Part shown: piece by piece, positions 26,288 to 35,350 of the stretch | Layout of the letters: each line of letters starts with the position of its first letter | How positions within the stretch are numbered: position 1 is the first letter of the stretch | NCBI GenBank assembly: GCA_946405135.1 | Contig: CAMJGD010000009.1 | Coordinates: 46,729 to 110,728 of the forward strand | Length of the DNA stretch: 64,000 nt | Origin: an uncultured Clostridiaceae bacterium | Lineage (GTDB): Bacteria; Bacillota; Clostridia; Clostridiales; Clostridiaceae | Direction of reading: 5' to 3' | The notes under the pieces: model-generated | The model's database searches: none | What the model saw: the letters and a program-made list of their open reading frames with translations, nothing else | Told to the model about the DNA's origin: nothing | Made by a program: the position numbers and the translations under genes

Positions 26288-27778
26288 TTAATAAAACTTT
26301 GGTACCATAAAATAAAATTTTACACCCATCTTTGTATTTTCCACTCCGAAGTCATAACCATGAAGGCTTAATATATTTTTTACTATGGAAAGACCTATCC
26401 CTGTACCTCCTGCTTTTCTGTTTCTAGACTTATCAATTTTATAAAACTTATCCCATATTTTTTCAAACTCTTCTTCTGGAATTTTAGTTCCAGTATTTTC
26501 AACCTCTATAGAAATTTTATCTTCTTTATCTTCCATACTTACAATGATTGTTCCATTTTCATCCACATGCCTTAAAGCATTAGTAATAAAATTAGTAATA
26601 ACCTGGTCCATTCTATTCCTATCAGCATTAACTCTTACATTATCTATTAATTTTAATTCTATATCTGCTGATTTATTTTTTATAACATTTTCATATTTCT
26701 TTATAGTATTTTTGATTAGGTCAGTGATAACAAATTCTTCTTTTAACAGCTTAAAATTACCTGATTCTAACTGAGATAAATCCAGCATATCTGAAACTAG
26801 ATTTTCCATTTTTCGTGTTTCATCTATTATGATATCTAGATAAAAATCTTTATCCTCACCTTCAAATATATTATCCTTTAAACCAACAGCATATCCATCT
26901 ATGAGGGTTATAGGAGTTTTTAATTCGTGAGACACAGAAGCTATAAATTCTTTTCTCATTTTTTCTAGATTTCTTTCTTTCTCTATGTCTTCTTCTAATT
27001 TGGCATTTGCTTTCCTTAATGAAGTAAGAGCGTTATCTAAATTTTCTGATAAAAAATTTAATGAAGCTGCTACATTACCTATTTCATCTTTACTGGTTAT
27101 ATCACACTTTTCAGAAAAATCCAGATTAGCCATTTTAGTAGCAACCTTATTAATTTTTACTAATGGTTTTGCTATCATACTAGAATATATAAAAGCAAGT
27201 ATAATAATAAAAAATAATCCTCCAATATAGAAATATAAATAAAGTTCCTTTATCACAGATACTGCCTCATTAACAGGCTGCAAGGAATATAATGCAAATA
27301 TAATCTCATTTTTTTCATTATCTGGCGTTATGCTTATTAATTTTTTTTCCGGCACATCTCTTCTTTTGCTTATTAACGTTATAGATTTTTTTTGCTGTTT
27401 TATATTTGCAATGTTATCACTATTTTGTGCCCATCCTCTAATAAATTCATTTAATTCTCTAAGGTTATTACCTTCAAATCTGCTTTTTGGAGGTTTAGAG
27501 AGAAACTTTAAATTACCTGATGCATCCATTATTACAATTTTTATATTAGAATTAATTTCGTACTCTTCAATAATATCAGCAGTTTTCTCGTTACCTTCAG
27601 CCTTATTATAATCCAATTTAAACTTTTCTATGTTGCTTACCAGCTCTTTTTTCTTTTTACTTATATAAAAATTTTCAAAGAATGAGGACTGTATTATAAG
27701 TGTGCTGCTTATAAATACTGCAAACACAATAGTAGTTATAATAAAAAGTTTTTTTGTTATACTCTTTTTATTTTTCAT
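26288..27778 (-). CDS. Membrane sensor histidine kinase of the MacAB-like export operon
   Basis: 496 aa with two membrane helices (about 10-32 and 180-202) around an extracytoplasmic domain, then HAMP (about 202-255), a coiled stretch, and the HisKA box SVSHELKTPITLIDGYAV with His284. The HATPase domain contains NFITNALRHVDENG, FEKIWDKFYKIDKSRNR and GGTGIGLSIVKNILSLHG. Its start overlaps the response regulator gene by 11 bp with AGGTGAAG as ribosome site. Together with the ABC export genes upstream in the same operon it resembles peptide-antibiotic sensing modules of Firmicutes, in which the kinase controls its own exporter (inference). Confidence 0.92.
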   Translation of the reverse strand: MKNKKSITKKLFIITTIVFAVFISSTLIIQSSFFENFYISKKKKELVSNIEKFKLDYNKAEGNEKTADIIEEYEINSNIKIVIMDASGNLKFLSKPPKSRFEGNNLRELNEFIRGWAQNSDNIANIKQQKKSITLISKRRDVPEKKLISITPDNEKNEIIFALYSLQPVNEAVSVIKELYLYFYIGGLFFIIILAFIYSSMIAKPLVKINKVATKMANLDFSEKCDITSKDEIGNVAASLNFLSENLDNALTSLRKANAKLEEDIEKERNLEKMRKEFIASVSHELKTPITLIDGYAVGLKDNIFEGEDKDFYLDIIIDETRKMENLVSDMLDLSQLESGNFKLLKEEFVITDLIKNTIKKYENVIKNKSADIELKLIDNVRVNADRNRMDQVITNFITNALRHVDENGTIIVSMEDKEDKISIEVENTGTKIPEEEFEKIWDKFYKIDKSRNRKAGGTGIGLSIVKNILSLHGYDFGVENTKMGVKFYFMVPKFY

Positions 27779-28454
27779 TCTTCACCTCAAATTTATAGCC
27801 AGTTCCTCTTACAGTGGATATTAAGTAAGCTTTTTCTCCTAGCTTTTCTCTTAATCTCTTTATATAGGTATCTACAGTCCTTAAATCTCCATAAAAGTCT
27901 ATACCCCAAATGCTGTCTAAAATCTTTTCACGGCTGAGCACTATTCCTTTGTTAGCCACAAAATACAGTAATAAATCATATTCTTTTGGGGAAAGATAGA
28001 GCTCTGCTTCATTTAAATATACATTATGAGACAATTCATCTATGTGGAGCCCATCAAAGTATAATTCTTTTTTTAACTCAGGTTCTGAATAATAAACCCT
28101 GTTCATTAGTGATTTTACCTTTGCTACAAGTAATTTTGCATTAAAAGGCTTTGAAATATAATGATCTGTTCCTAGTTCAAATCCTAAAAGCTTATCCTCA
28201 TCTTCTCCTTTAGCTGTAAGAAAAATAATAGGTACATTTGAAGTTTTCCTTAATTCTGTACACAAAGACCATCCATCCATTACAGGCATCATCACATCTA
28301 ATATAATAAGATGTATCTTGCTATTTTTGAATATATTAAAAGCCTGAAGACCATTTTCAGCTTCTATAATCTCATAACCTTCCTTTTTTAGGTAGGCACC
28401 TATAAGTTTTCTTATTCTCTCTTCATCATCAACTACTAAAATTCTCTCCCTCAT
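27768..28454 (-). CDS. OmpR-family response regulator of the MacAB-like export operon
   Basis: 228 aa. Receiver motifs are ILVVDDEERI, Asp53 in LIILDVMMPVMDG, PIIFLTAKG and KPFNAKLLVAKV. The C-terminal OmpR-type winged helix contains LSPKEYDLLLYFVANKG and RTVDTYIKRLREKL. It lies 74 bp downstream of the permease gene and overlaps the kinase gene. It probably regulates the upstream exporter operon. Confidence 0.92.
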   Translation of the reverse strand: MRERILVVDDEERIRKLIGAYLKKEGYEIIEAENGLQAFNIFKNSKIHLIILDVMMPVMDGWSLCTELRKTSNVPIIFLTAKGEDEDKLLGFELGTDHYISKPFNAKLLVAKVKSLMNRVYYSEPELKKELYFDGLHIDELSHNVYLNEAELYLSPKEYDLLLYFVANKGIVLSREKILDSIWGIDFYGDLRTVDTYIKRLREKLGEKAYLISTVRGTGYKFEVKNEK

Positions 28455-28528
28455 AAACCTTGCTCCTCTATTTTTTTATTTATATGGTTAAAACTCATGC
28501 TTATTAATACAAGCATGAGTTTATAATT

Positions 28529-29701
28529 TTACTCAAATCTTAATGCATCTATAGGATTAAGTTTTGATGCTTTGCTAGCTGGGTATATACCAAATATTAT
28601 ACCTACTAGCACTGAAAATATAAATGCAGCCATTACTATATTATTTGATATTACAATGGTGGTTTTAAATAAAGATTGTGCTACATAAGAACTTAAAAAT
28701 CCTAAAGCTACTCCAATTATTCCTCCAAGACTGCTTATACTAGCTGCCTCTATTAAAAATTGTATAAGTATGGTGCTTCTTTTTGCACCAATAGCTTTTC
28801 TTATTCCGATTTCTCTAGTTCTTTCTATTACAGATACAAGCATTATGTTCATTATACCTATGCCTCCTACAACTAGGGATATACCTGCAATTCCTCCAAG
28901 CATGGCTGTCATACTTTCAGTTGTAGTATTTGCAGTATCTAAAAGGCTGGTTTGATCAAATACCCTGTAGCTTTTTGTATCATTGTTATATTTCTTATTT
29001 AAAAATAATTGTAAATAGGACATTGCTTCGCTGACTTTATCTTTGTTTTCTGCCTCTACATAAAAGGTTCTTACCTTTGTAGTCTTAAGAAGTCTTTCTG
29101 CTGTAGAAAGCGGCAATATTATTTTATCATCACTAGAGCCTGCTGCTGAAGTTCCCTGTGGTTCTAATACGCCAACTACAGTAAACTCTATTCCATTAAC
29201 ATACATAGTTTTCCCTACTACATTAGTAGTACCAAATATATTATTTGCTGTTTCTGTACCTATAACAGCCACCTTAAATCTATTTTCTATATCTTTATCT
29301 TCAATAAATCGCCCTGCCATAACTCCTACTTTTCTTATTTCAGAATAGTTTGGTGTAGTAGCTTCAAGATTTGTAGTGGCAGATTTATCACCAGCTTTGA
29401 TGTTTACATTTCCTTGAGATAACGCAGGTGCAATTTCTTTTATACCAGGTTTACTCTTTAAATCACTTATCTCCTCCTCTGTAATAGCTTTAGTTCTATT
29501 TCCTGTAATGCTTATGGTTATTAGATTTGTACCAAGTTTTTCTATCTGATCTGTTACTTGTTTTTTAGTACCTTCTCCTATTCCCACCAATATAATTACT
29601 GAGCATATACCTATTATTATACCTAACATGGTTAGAAAAGAACGAACTTTATTACTCCAAATAGAAGACATAGCCATTTTAAAGAGTTTTGTATATCTCA
29701 T
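28529..29701 (-). CDS. MacB-like ABC transporter permease
   Basis: 390-aa permease of the FtsX/MacB type. One helix near the N-terminus (LTMLGIIIGICSVIILVGIG), a large extracytoplasmic domain (about residues 45-265), and three C-terminal helices beginning MLGGIAGISLVVGGIGIMNIMLVSV with the family motif RTREIGIRKAIGAKRS. The ATPase is encoded separately. Its ATG overlaps the ATPase stop (ATGA) and has GGAGGTG seven bases upstream, so subunits are made in step. Together with the adaptor it forms a tripartite-style exporter across the single membrane and wall of a Gram-positive cell. Confidence 0.93.
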   Translation of the reverse strand: MRYTKLFKMAMSSIWSNKVRSFLTMLGIIIGICSVIILVGIGEGTKKQVTDQIEKLGTNLITISITGNRTKAITEEEISDLKSKPGIKEIAPALSQGNVNIKAGDKSATTNLEATTPNYSEIRKVGVMAGRFIEDKDIENRFKVAVIGTETANNIFGTTNVVGKTMYVNGIEFTVVGVLEPQGTSAAGSSDDKIILPLSTAERLLKTTKVRTFYVEAENKDKVSEAMSYLQLFLNKKYNNDTKSYRVFDQTSLLDTANTTTESMTAMLGGIAGISLVVGGIGIMNIMLVSVIERTREIGIRKAIGAKRSTILIQFLIEAASISSLGGIIGVALGFLSSYVAQSLFKTTIVISNNIVMAAFIFSVLVGIIFGIYPASKASKLNPIDALRFE

Positions 29702-30423
29702 TTTAGCACCTCCTTGCCTTCTACCTTGTTTAAGTAATCAGATATTATCTTTCCATCTCTTACTGTAATAATACGTTTAGCGTTGGATGCTATTTCTTTG
29801 TCATGGGTAATCATAATTATTGTATTACCTTCCTTATTTAAGTCACTAAGCATATTAAGCACTTCTTTACCTGATTTACTATCTAAAGCTCCTGTAGGCT
29901 CATCTGCTAAAATTATCTGTGGATTTGTCACTAAAGCCCTGGCTATAGCTACCCTCTGCATTTGACCACCTGAAAGTTCAGAAGGCTTATGCTTTATATG
30001 GGTTTCAAGTCCAACCTTTCCTATAGCTTCTAATGCCATTTTCTTAGCCTTACTATTCGGTACTCCTGAATACCATAGAGGAAGCTCAACATTTTCTAAT
30101 ATATTTAGCTTAGGTAATAGGTTATAGTTTTGAAATATAAATCCTATTTTGCTATTTCTTATTTCTGCCAATTTAGAATCACTGCACTTAGTATTTAGCC
30201 CATCTAATATATATTCTCCTTTAGTTGGTGTATCTAAACAACCAATTATATTCATAAGTGTAGACTTTCCAGCTCCTGATGGTCCTACAATAGCCACATA
30301 TTCTCCTCTTAAAATGCTTAATTCCACTTCACTTAAAGCGGTAAACTCATTAATACCCATTTTATAAATTTTACTTATATTTTTCATACTTATTATTTCT
30401 TTATTATTTGAAGAAACTTCCAT
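29698..30423 (-). CDS. MacB/LolD-like ABC transporter ATPase
   Basis: 241-aa nucleotide-binding subunit. Walker A is GPSGAGKSTLMN, the Q-loop is FQNYNLLPKLN, the ABC signature is LSGGQMQRVAIARAL, Walker B is IILADEPTGALDSKSG and the switch His is in MITHDKEIA. ATG 30423 is preferred over an ATG at 30432 that abuts GGAGG. It is the second gene of the adaptor-ATPase-permease-regulator-kinase operon. Substrates of related exporters are macrolides or antimicrobial peptides; none can be assigned here. Confidence 0.95.
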   Translation of the reverse strand: MEVSSNNKEIISMKNISKIYKMGINEFTALSEVELSILRGEYVAIVGPSGAGKSTLMNIIGCLDTPTKGEYILDGLNTKCSDSKLAEIRNSKIGFIFQNYNLLPKLNILENVELPLWYSGVPNSKAKKMALEAIGKVGLETHIKHKPSELSGGQMQRVAIARALVTNPQIILADEPTGALDSKSGKEVLNMLSDLNKEGNTIIMITHDKEIASNAKRIITVRDGKIISDYLNKVEGKEVLK

Positions 30424-30475
30424 AAGCTTCATCCTCCATATAAAAACTATTATGTCACTTGCTTATAATAGCCTT

Positions 30476-31726
30476 TTAGTTTTTCTTATTAGTTCTTGAA
30501 GACTGATTTCTGTCTCCTCCCATGTTGCCTCCAAAGCCTCCAAAGCCTCCACCAAGTCCATTTCTCATGTTTTGGTTATTGTTAGAGCTGCTCTTTGGTA
30601 AAGACACTAATATCTTCTGACCTTCTGTAAGTCCCTCTACAACTTCAACATAATTTTCATTTTCAAGTCCTGTTTTTATTTGTACTAGCTTTCCGCCATT
30701 AAGTCCTACAGTGGTTATATTATTTCTACTATACTGTGTATTTTTACCATTTATTTCATTTCCTTTTGATTGATTATTTTCAGTATTTACGGCTTTGCTT
30801 TCCTTGGTGGTACTTCCTTCTTGAGCTGCATTGGAAGTACTTTCTGCATCACTTTGAACCATTACATATTTATTTCCATTTCTTTCAACTAAAGCTTCTG
30901 TAGGTATAGTTAATGCATTCTCTTTACTATCTACTAAAATATTAACATTTGCATTCATTCCAAGCTTAACTCCTGTAGGATCTTTTATAGATACTGTAAC
31001 GTCATAAGTAGTCACATCATTAGTAGTATTTCCAACCTGTGAAATACTTTCTACTGCACCCTCATATACCTTATCTTTGATAGCTCCAAATTTAATTTCA
31101 GCTTTTTGTCCTAGCTTTACTTTTTCAATATCTAACTCATCTACCGCTACTTTAATCTTCATAGAATTAGGATCAATTATTGAAAGTACTGATTTTCCTT
31201 CTTGAACATTATCACCATTACTATTATTTACAGCTACAATCACTCCATTTATTGGAGATTTGACTGCCATTTTATCTATTTGTTCTGAAGCATAATCCAC
31301 ATCCTTTTGAGCATCACTAATAGCTAAATTTTGCATGGATATATCTTCATCTGTCTTTGCCTTTGATAATTGAAGTTTTTGCTTTTCTAAATTGCTTTCA
31401 GCCTTGCTTAAATTTTGACTAACTTGAGCGCTTTCTACAGTAAATAGTTTATCTCCCTGCTTAACACTATCCCCTACTTTTACATTGAGATCTTTTATGT
31501 TTCCACTATTATTGGGATATACCTCCCTACTTACTGCTGCAAAAGCAGCACCTGTTCCTTGAATGTTCACCTGCATATTCATCTTTTTAGCACTTACTGT
31601 AATGTATGAATTAGCTGTCACTTTTGCCTTGCTGCTTTTATATTTTTTGTATCCATAATAACCTCCTAGACTAACTCCCACAATAATTAAACAAGCTACT
31701 ATGGTTTTAATTAACTTACTTTTCAT
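30476..31726 (-). CDS. Membrane-fusion (HlyD/MacA-like) adaptor of ABC exporter
   Basis: 416-aa membrane-anchored adaptor. An N-terminal anchor helix (LIKTIVACLIIVGVSLGGYYG) is followed by a barrel-sandwich/lipoyl-like domain (YPNNSGNIKDLNVKVGDSVKQGDKLF), a helical hairpin (about residues 95-155), VKSPINGVIVAVNNSNGDNVQEGK, and a beta-barrel domain (GQKAEIKFGAIKDKVYEGAVESI). An Asn/Ser/Gly-rich insert lies about 295-345, and the C-terminus ends in a glycine-rich tail (GGGFGGFGGNMGGDRNQSS). ATG 31726 has GGAGGA upstream. It leads the five-gene minus operon. The Gly-rich tail is probably disordered. Confidence 0.9.
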   Translation of the reverse strand: MKSKLIKTIVACLIIVGVSLGGYYGYKKYKSSKAKVTANSYITVSAKKMNMQVNIQGTGAAFAAVSREVYPNNSGNIKDLNVKVGDSVKQGDKLFTVESAQVSQNLSKAESNLEKQKLQLSKAKTDEDISMQNLAISDAQKDVDYASEQIDKMAVKSPINGVIVAVNNSNGDNVQEGKSVLSIIDPNSMKIKVAVDELDIEKVKLGQKAEIKFGAIKDKVYEGAVESISQVGNTTNDVTTYDVTVSIKDPTGVKLGMNANVNILVDSKENALTIPTEALVERNGNKYVMVQSDAESTSNAAQEGSTTKESKAVNTENNQSKGNEINGKNTQYSRNNITTVGLNGGKLVQIKTGLENENYVEVVEGLTEGQKILVSLPKSSSNNNQNMRNGLGGGFGGFGGNMGGDRNQSSRTNKKN

Positions 31727-32087
31727 TTTTATTCCTCCCACACATAAATTATAAAATTTATTTTTCCTAGGAATTAACTGTATTTAGCCTTAATTATTAG
31801 GTTTTACAACCATAATAGAATTATATTTTTGTTAAATGTATTTACAGTGGCAAAATTGTGAACATTTCGTGACATCATTCTATAAGTACAATACAGTTAT
31901 CAAAAAAAGAGCACCATTCTAAAGCTTTAGAAAAATGCTATTTTTTGTATTATTTTGTAATATATTTTTTTATTTTCCAAATACACATTCGACAAAAAAT
32001 AAATAATTTCTGTGATATGCTTTTTTATAGACAAGGTTCTAATGGTGATGCTACTAAGGATCTATATATTAAACGAGGTGAAATATT
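31727..32087. other. Divergent intergenic region with palindrome
   Basis: 361 bp between the minus-strand exporter operon and the plus-strand ABC operon. It contains the 16-bp palindrome TTCTAAAGCTTTAGAA (31917-31932) flanked by AGCA/TGCT and followed by TTTTTT, which reads as an orphan terminator or attenuator on the plus strand. It might alternatively be an operator. A 24-codon frame at 32017-32091 overlaps the next gene start but has no ribosome site that I can see. Confidence 0.5.
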
Positions 32088-33659
32088 TTGAAAAAAATTA
32101 ATAATTTAGTTAAGTATGAACTTATTAATTTGAAAAGAGGAAAACTTATATGGATTATATATTTATTATATATTTTTGGTATTCAACAAATTATAAGCAG
32201 TATGTATAATAATGGTCAATTCTCTTTAACACTAGTTGGATTAATTCAAAATTCATGGCTCCCATTAAATTTTATAATGATACCAATTATACTTTTAAGT
32301 ATGAAAATTGGAGAAAGTGATGATGATATTTTTAAAACACTAGATATTTCTGTTAAACAGATAATTTTAAGCAAATTTATTACACTTATGGTTATAGGCC
32401 TTGTTATATTAACATTAAACCTAATATTGTATATTTTAATTGCTGCTATAAATACTGTTTCTACAGAGTATTTTTTATATAACATTATAGGATATATAAC
32501 AAATACTGTTGTATGTTTAATAGTTTGTAACTTTTTAGGATTGCTTATAGGAGAAGTTTTTAGTAGATATGCTGGAGATGTTATAGGTTTTATATCTATA
32601 CTTATACTTTTTGTTGTTTTATCTAATTTCTACAAACTTTCAAACACTATCTTTCCTCTTATTGATATAAGAACTTTTCCAAATAAATTTGATGTCATTA
32701 GCTATGATAAAAGTTATTTATGTCACAATACATTTTGGTTAATAATTGCATTAATATCACTTCAACTAATATTAATGCATAGACATAATTTAAAAACATC
32801 TTTAACCTTAATAGTATCAATTATTTTTTGTGTACCTTTAACAATATATATGTTTTATACAAGTCCACAATTTTATGATATACATTCAAGAACTGATGTT
32901 ATAGATGGTAATTATTGCAACAATAATTACAACACATTTTTTGCCAAAAATGATTGCGGTTATTATGTTGATAAATACAATATGCAGTTAAATATAGATG
33001 ATAAACTTGAAAATCATTGTTCTATGGAAATTAAAATGGATAAAGATAATATAAATTCTTTGGAGTTAGGATTATATGAAAAGTTTAAAATATCTAGACT
33101 AGAAATTAATAATCAAATTATAGATTTCAATAGAACAAATCATAGCTTTATAGCTAAGCTTCCTAATAACTGTAAAAAAGGAGAAGTTATAAAAATGGAT
33201 GTATATTATTCTGGAAAAGTTAATACAATATGGCAGCAAGGAAACCAATTATTCTTTGTGAGAAATAACTGGATATTTTTAGCGGATGTTTTTGAGTGGT
33301 ATCCTAAATTAAATGATAGTAAAATTAAAGAATTTAATCTAAATATAAAATCTAGCGGGAAAAATAAAATATATTCTAATCTTGATGGAGATAACAAATT
33401 GCAAGAATGGAATTTTTATGGTAAAGACAGTGAAATATTTTTAATAAGCGGTAATATAAAAGAAAGAAATTATAGAGGGTATTTAGTAGTTGGTAATGAG
33501 GAAGTAATTAATGATAACAATCAATGTGATGTAACAATAAGTATCATTAATAAAGAAAACTTGAATGGAATAACAAAAATAGTATACTCTCCATTTATTC
33601 CAGGTGGTGGAAAAATAACTAAACCCTATGAAAAAGCTTATCTACATCCGGATAATTAA
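32088..33659 (+). CDS. ABC-2-type permease fused to a truncated M1-peptidase-like ectodomain
   Basis: 523 aa. Residues 1-260 hold about six membrane helices with the ABC-2 pattern (KINNLVKYELINLKRGK at the start, FIMIPIILLSMKIGE). Residues 265-523 are extracytoplasmic and resemble the N-terminal beta domain of M1-aminopeptidase-type permease fusions: a beta-rich segment (YNMQLNIDD ... ISRLEINNQIIDF) followed by WIFLADVFEWYPKL. The catalytic M1 domain with HEXXH/E that follows in full-length relatives (about 1000 aa) is absent; the frame stops 35 bp before the ATPase gene. The start is TTG 32088 with GAGGTG seven bases upstream. It leads a three-gene ABC operon. Either a streamlined exporter or the remnant of a longer fusion. 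Confidence 0.7.
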   Translation: MKKINNLVKYELINLKRGKLIWIIYLLYIFGIQQIISSMYNNGQFSLTLVGLIQNSWLPLNFIMIPIILLSMKIGESDDDIFKTLDISVKQIILSKFITLMVIGLVILTLNLILYILIAAINTVSTEYFLYNIIGYITNTVVCLIVCNFLGLLIGEVFSRYAGDVIGFISILILFVVLSNFYKLSNTIFPLIDIRTFPNKFDVISYDKSYLCHNTFWLIIALISLQLILMHRHNLKTSLTLIVSIIFCVPLTIYMFYTSPQFYDIHSRTDVIDGNYCNNNYNTFFAKNDCGYYVDKYNMQLNIDDKLENHCSMEIKMDKDNINSLELGLYEKFKISRLEINNQIIDFNRTNHSFIAKLPNNCKKGEVIKMDVYYSGKVNTIWQQGNQLFFVRNNWIFLADVFEWYPKLNDSKIKEFNLNIKSSGKNKIYSNLDGDNKLQEWNFYGKDSEIFLISGNIKERNYRGYLVVGNEEVINDNNQCDVTISIINKENLNGITKIVYSPFIPGGGKITKPYEKAYLHPDN

Positions 33660-33694
33660 GAGTTTAAAAATAGGAGAAAAAAGGAGAAGTAAAA

Positions 33695-34573
33695 ATGAAT
33701 AGTTTAAAGGTGACTAATTTAAATTACAAATACGGTAATGTACAAGCCCTTAAAGATATTTCCTTTGAAGTAAATGATGGACTAGTAGGAGTTTTAGGAG
33801 CAAATGGTGCAGGTAAAACCACGGCAATGAAACTATTAGCAACTTTATTTTCAATACAAAGTGGAGAAATCTATTTAAACGATTTAGATTATAAGAAATG
33901 TTTAAAGCAAGTTAGAAAAAAGCTAGGCTATTTACCTCAGAACTTTTCTACTTATGGAAATTTAAAAGGACGAGAATTTCTAGAAATTATAGCAAATCTA
34001 AAATTAGATTACCCTAAAAAGATAATAGAAGCTAACATAAATGAGATAATAGAAAAGTTAAGGATGAAGGAATATATAGATAGAAAAATTAAAGAATATT
34101 CAGGAGGTATGAAACAAAAATTAGGTTTTGCACAGGTATTAATTGGAGATCCTAGCTTAATAGTAGTTGACGAACCAACAGTTGGACTAGATCCAGAACA
34201 AAGAAATACTATCAGAGAGCTTTTCCCAATAATAAGCAAAAATAGAATTGTATTAGCTACTACACATATAGTTGAGGATATTGAATATTATTGTAATTAT
34301 TTGTTAGTAATAAAAGATGGAAAATTAATATATAAAGGCACAAAAGAAAATTTTATAAAAGAAGTAGACGGAACTTTATGGGAATCAGATGTAGATGCAG
34401 ATACATATTTTAATATGTCATCTAATAATAAAATATTAACAACAACTCAAAATGAAAATGGCTGTCACATAAAATATATAAGCCATAAACCTTTGACCTA
34501 TAATTCCACAAATGTAAAAGTAAATCTCCAAGATGCATATATAATTCACAATAAAATGAAAGGTATGGAATAA
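33695..34573 (+). CDS. ABC transporter ATPase
   Basis: 292-aa ATPase. Walker A is GANGAGKTTAMK, Q-loop LPQNFSTYGNL, signature YSGGMKQKLGFAQVL, Walker B LIVVDEPTVGLDPEQRN and switch His in TTHIVEDIEYYC. The last 70 residues after LIYKG form a small C-terminal regulatory extension. GGAGAAG precedes the ATG. It is flanked by two membrane subunits (32088-33659 and 34579-35307), so the complex is probably one ATPase with two non-identical permeases. The DPEQR-type D-loop and lack of a substrate-binding protein point to export. Confidence 0.93.
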   Translation: MNSLKVTNLNYKYGNVQALKDISFEVNDGLVGVLGANGAGKTTAMKLLATLFSIQSGEIYLNDLDYKKCLKQVRKKLGYLPQNFSTYGNLKGREFLEIIANLKLDYPKKIIEANINEIIEKLRMKEYIDRKIKEYSGGMKQKLGFAQVLIGDPSLIVVDEPTVGLDPEQRNTIRELFPIISKNRIVLATTHIVEDIEYYCNYLLVIKDGKLIYKGTKENFIKEVDGTLWESDVDADTYFNMSSNNKILTTTQNENGCHIKYISHKPLTYNSTNVKVNLQDAYIIHNKMKGME

Positions 34574-34578
34574 ATTCT

Positions 34579-35307
34579 ATGATAAAATTTTATTTAAAAA
34601 TTCAAAACAACATGATTACAAAAAATTTATTATATATAGTAACTCTTTTTATTCTGCTATTTAATTTTATAATAAGAATTTTTCCTAAAAAGTTTATCAA
34701 TGCTTCTAAATTAAATAATACCCATATTCAATTAAAGATAATTCCTTATAAATTATATACCTATTGTGATGTATATCTCCTATTATTATTTGTAATATTA
34801 ATATTTTTCTTTTTAGGAATAGATTTTAAAAATAGCATGGAAGAAATCTCCTTAGCCATTGGTGGAAGTAATACAAATAAATTTATGCTTAGAAAATTAA
34901 TTGCACTGCTCAGTATCTATTTTATTCTATACTTTATATCATTTGTTAATATATATACTTTATATATCAAATTAGTAGGTAATAGTAGTGTATTTATTCC
35001 TTTAAAAGAGATAATTTTTTATTCCGCATGTACAAATATTTTTATAATATCTTTAAGTCTATTTATATTATTTCTTTCAAAAGATATAGCTATAAGTACA
35101 ACTTTAATTACAGCCTATTACTTAGTTGAAGAAGCTTTATGGAGATGTAAAATAACACAAGAAAAAGGAATACTCGGTCATATTTATCAGTACTATGACT
35201 ATACAAAATCAGAACTATTTAACATTAAAATTTTATATATTATATTTTCAACTATATTACTATTTTTAACATATAAAATTTCTAAAAGAAAAAAACTTTT
35301 ATTCTAA
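34579..35307 (+). CDS. ABC-2-type membrane subunit
   Basis: 242-aa hydrophobic protein with about six membrane helices: NLLYIVTLFILLFNFIIR, VYLLLLFVILIFFFLGI, LIALLSIYFILYFISF, EIIFYSACTNIFIISLSLF and the C-terminal ILYIIFSTILLFLTYKI. Sequence is not distinctive enough for a named family, but a gap of only 5 bp to the ATPase, and a terminator right behind it, make it the second permease of this exporter. The DFKNSMEEISLAIGGSNTNK loop resembles the EAA-like region of ABC-2 permeases. Confidence 0.65.
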   Translation: MIKFYLKIQNNMITKNLLYIVTLFILLFNFIIRIFPKKFINASKLNNTHIQLKIIPYKLYTYCDVYLLLLFVILIFFFLGIDFKNSMEEISLAIGGSNTNKFMLRKLIALLSIYFILYFISFVNIYTLYIKLVGNSSVFIPLKEIIFYSACTNIFIISLSLFILFLSKDIAISTTLITAYYLVEEALWRCKITQEKGILGHIYQYYDYTKSELFNIKILYIIFSTILLFLTYKISKRKKLLF

Positions 35308-35309
35308 TT

Positions 35310-35349
35310 AAAAAAGACTTAACTTCAAATAAAAAGTCAAGTCTTTTTT
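35310..35349. terminator. Bidirectional terminator
   Basis: Stem AAAAAAGACTT with its complement, plus a smaller inner pairing, ending in seven T residues. It separates the convergent ABC operon and topB. Confidence 0.85.
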
Positions 35350-35350
35350 T

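Noticed and set aside
32017..32091. 24-codon frame (MLFYRQGSNGDATKDLYIKR...) ending on the start codon of the ABC permease gene
   Set aside because: No ribosome site before its ATG; could be the tail of a lost regulator but evidence is too thin.
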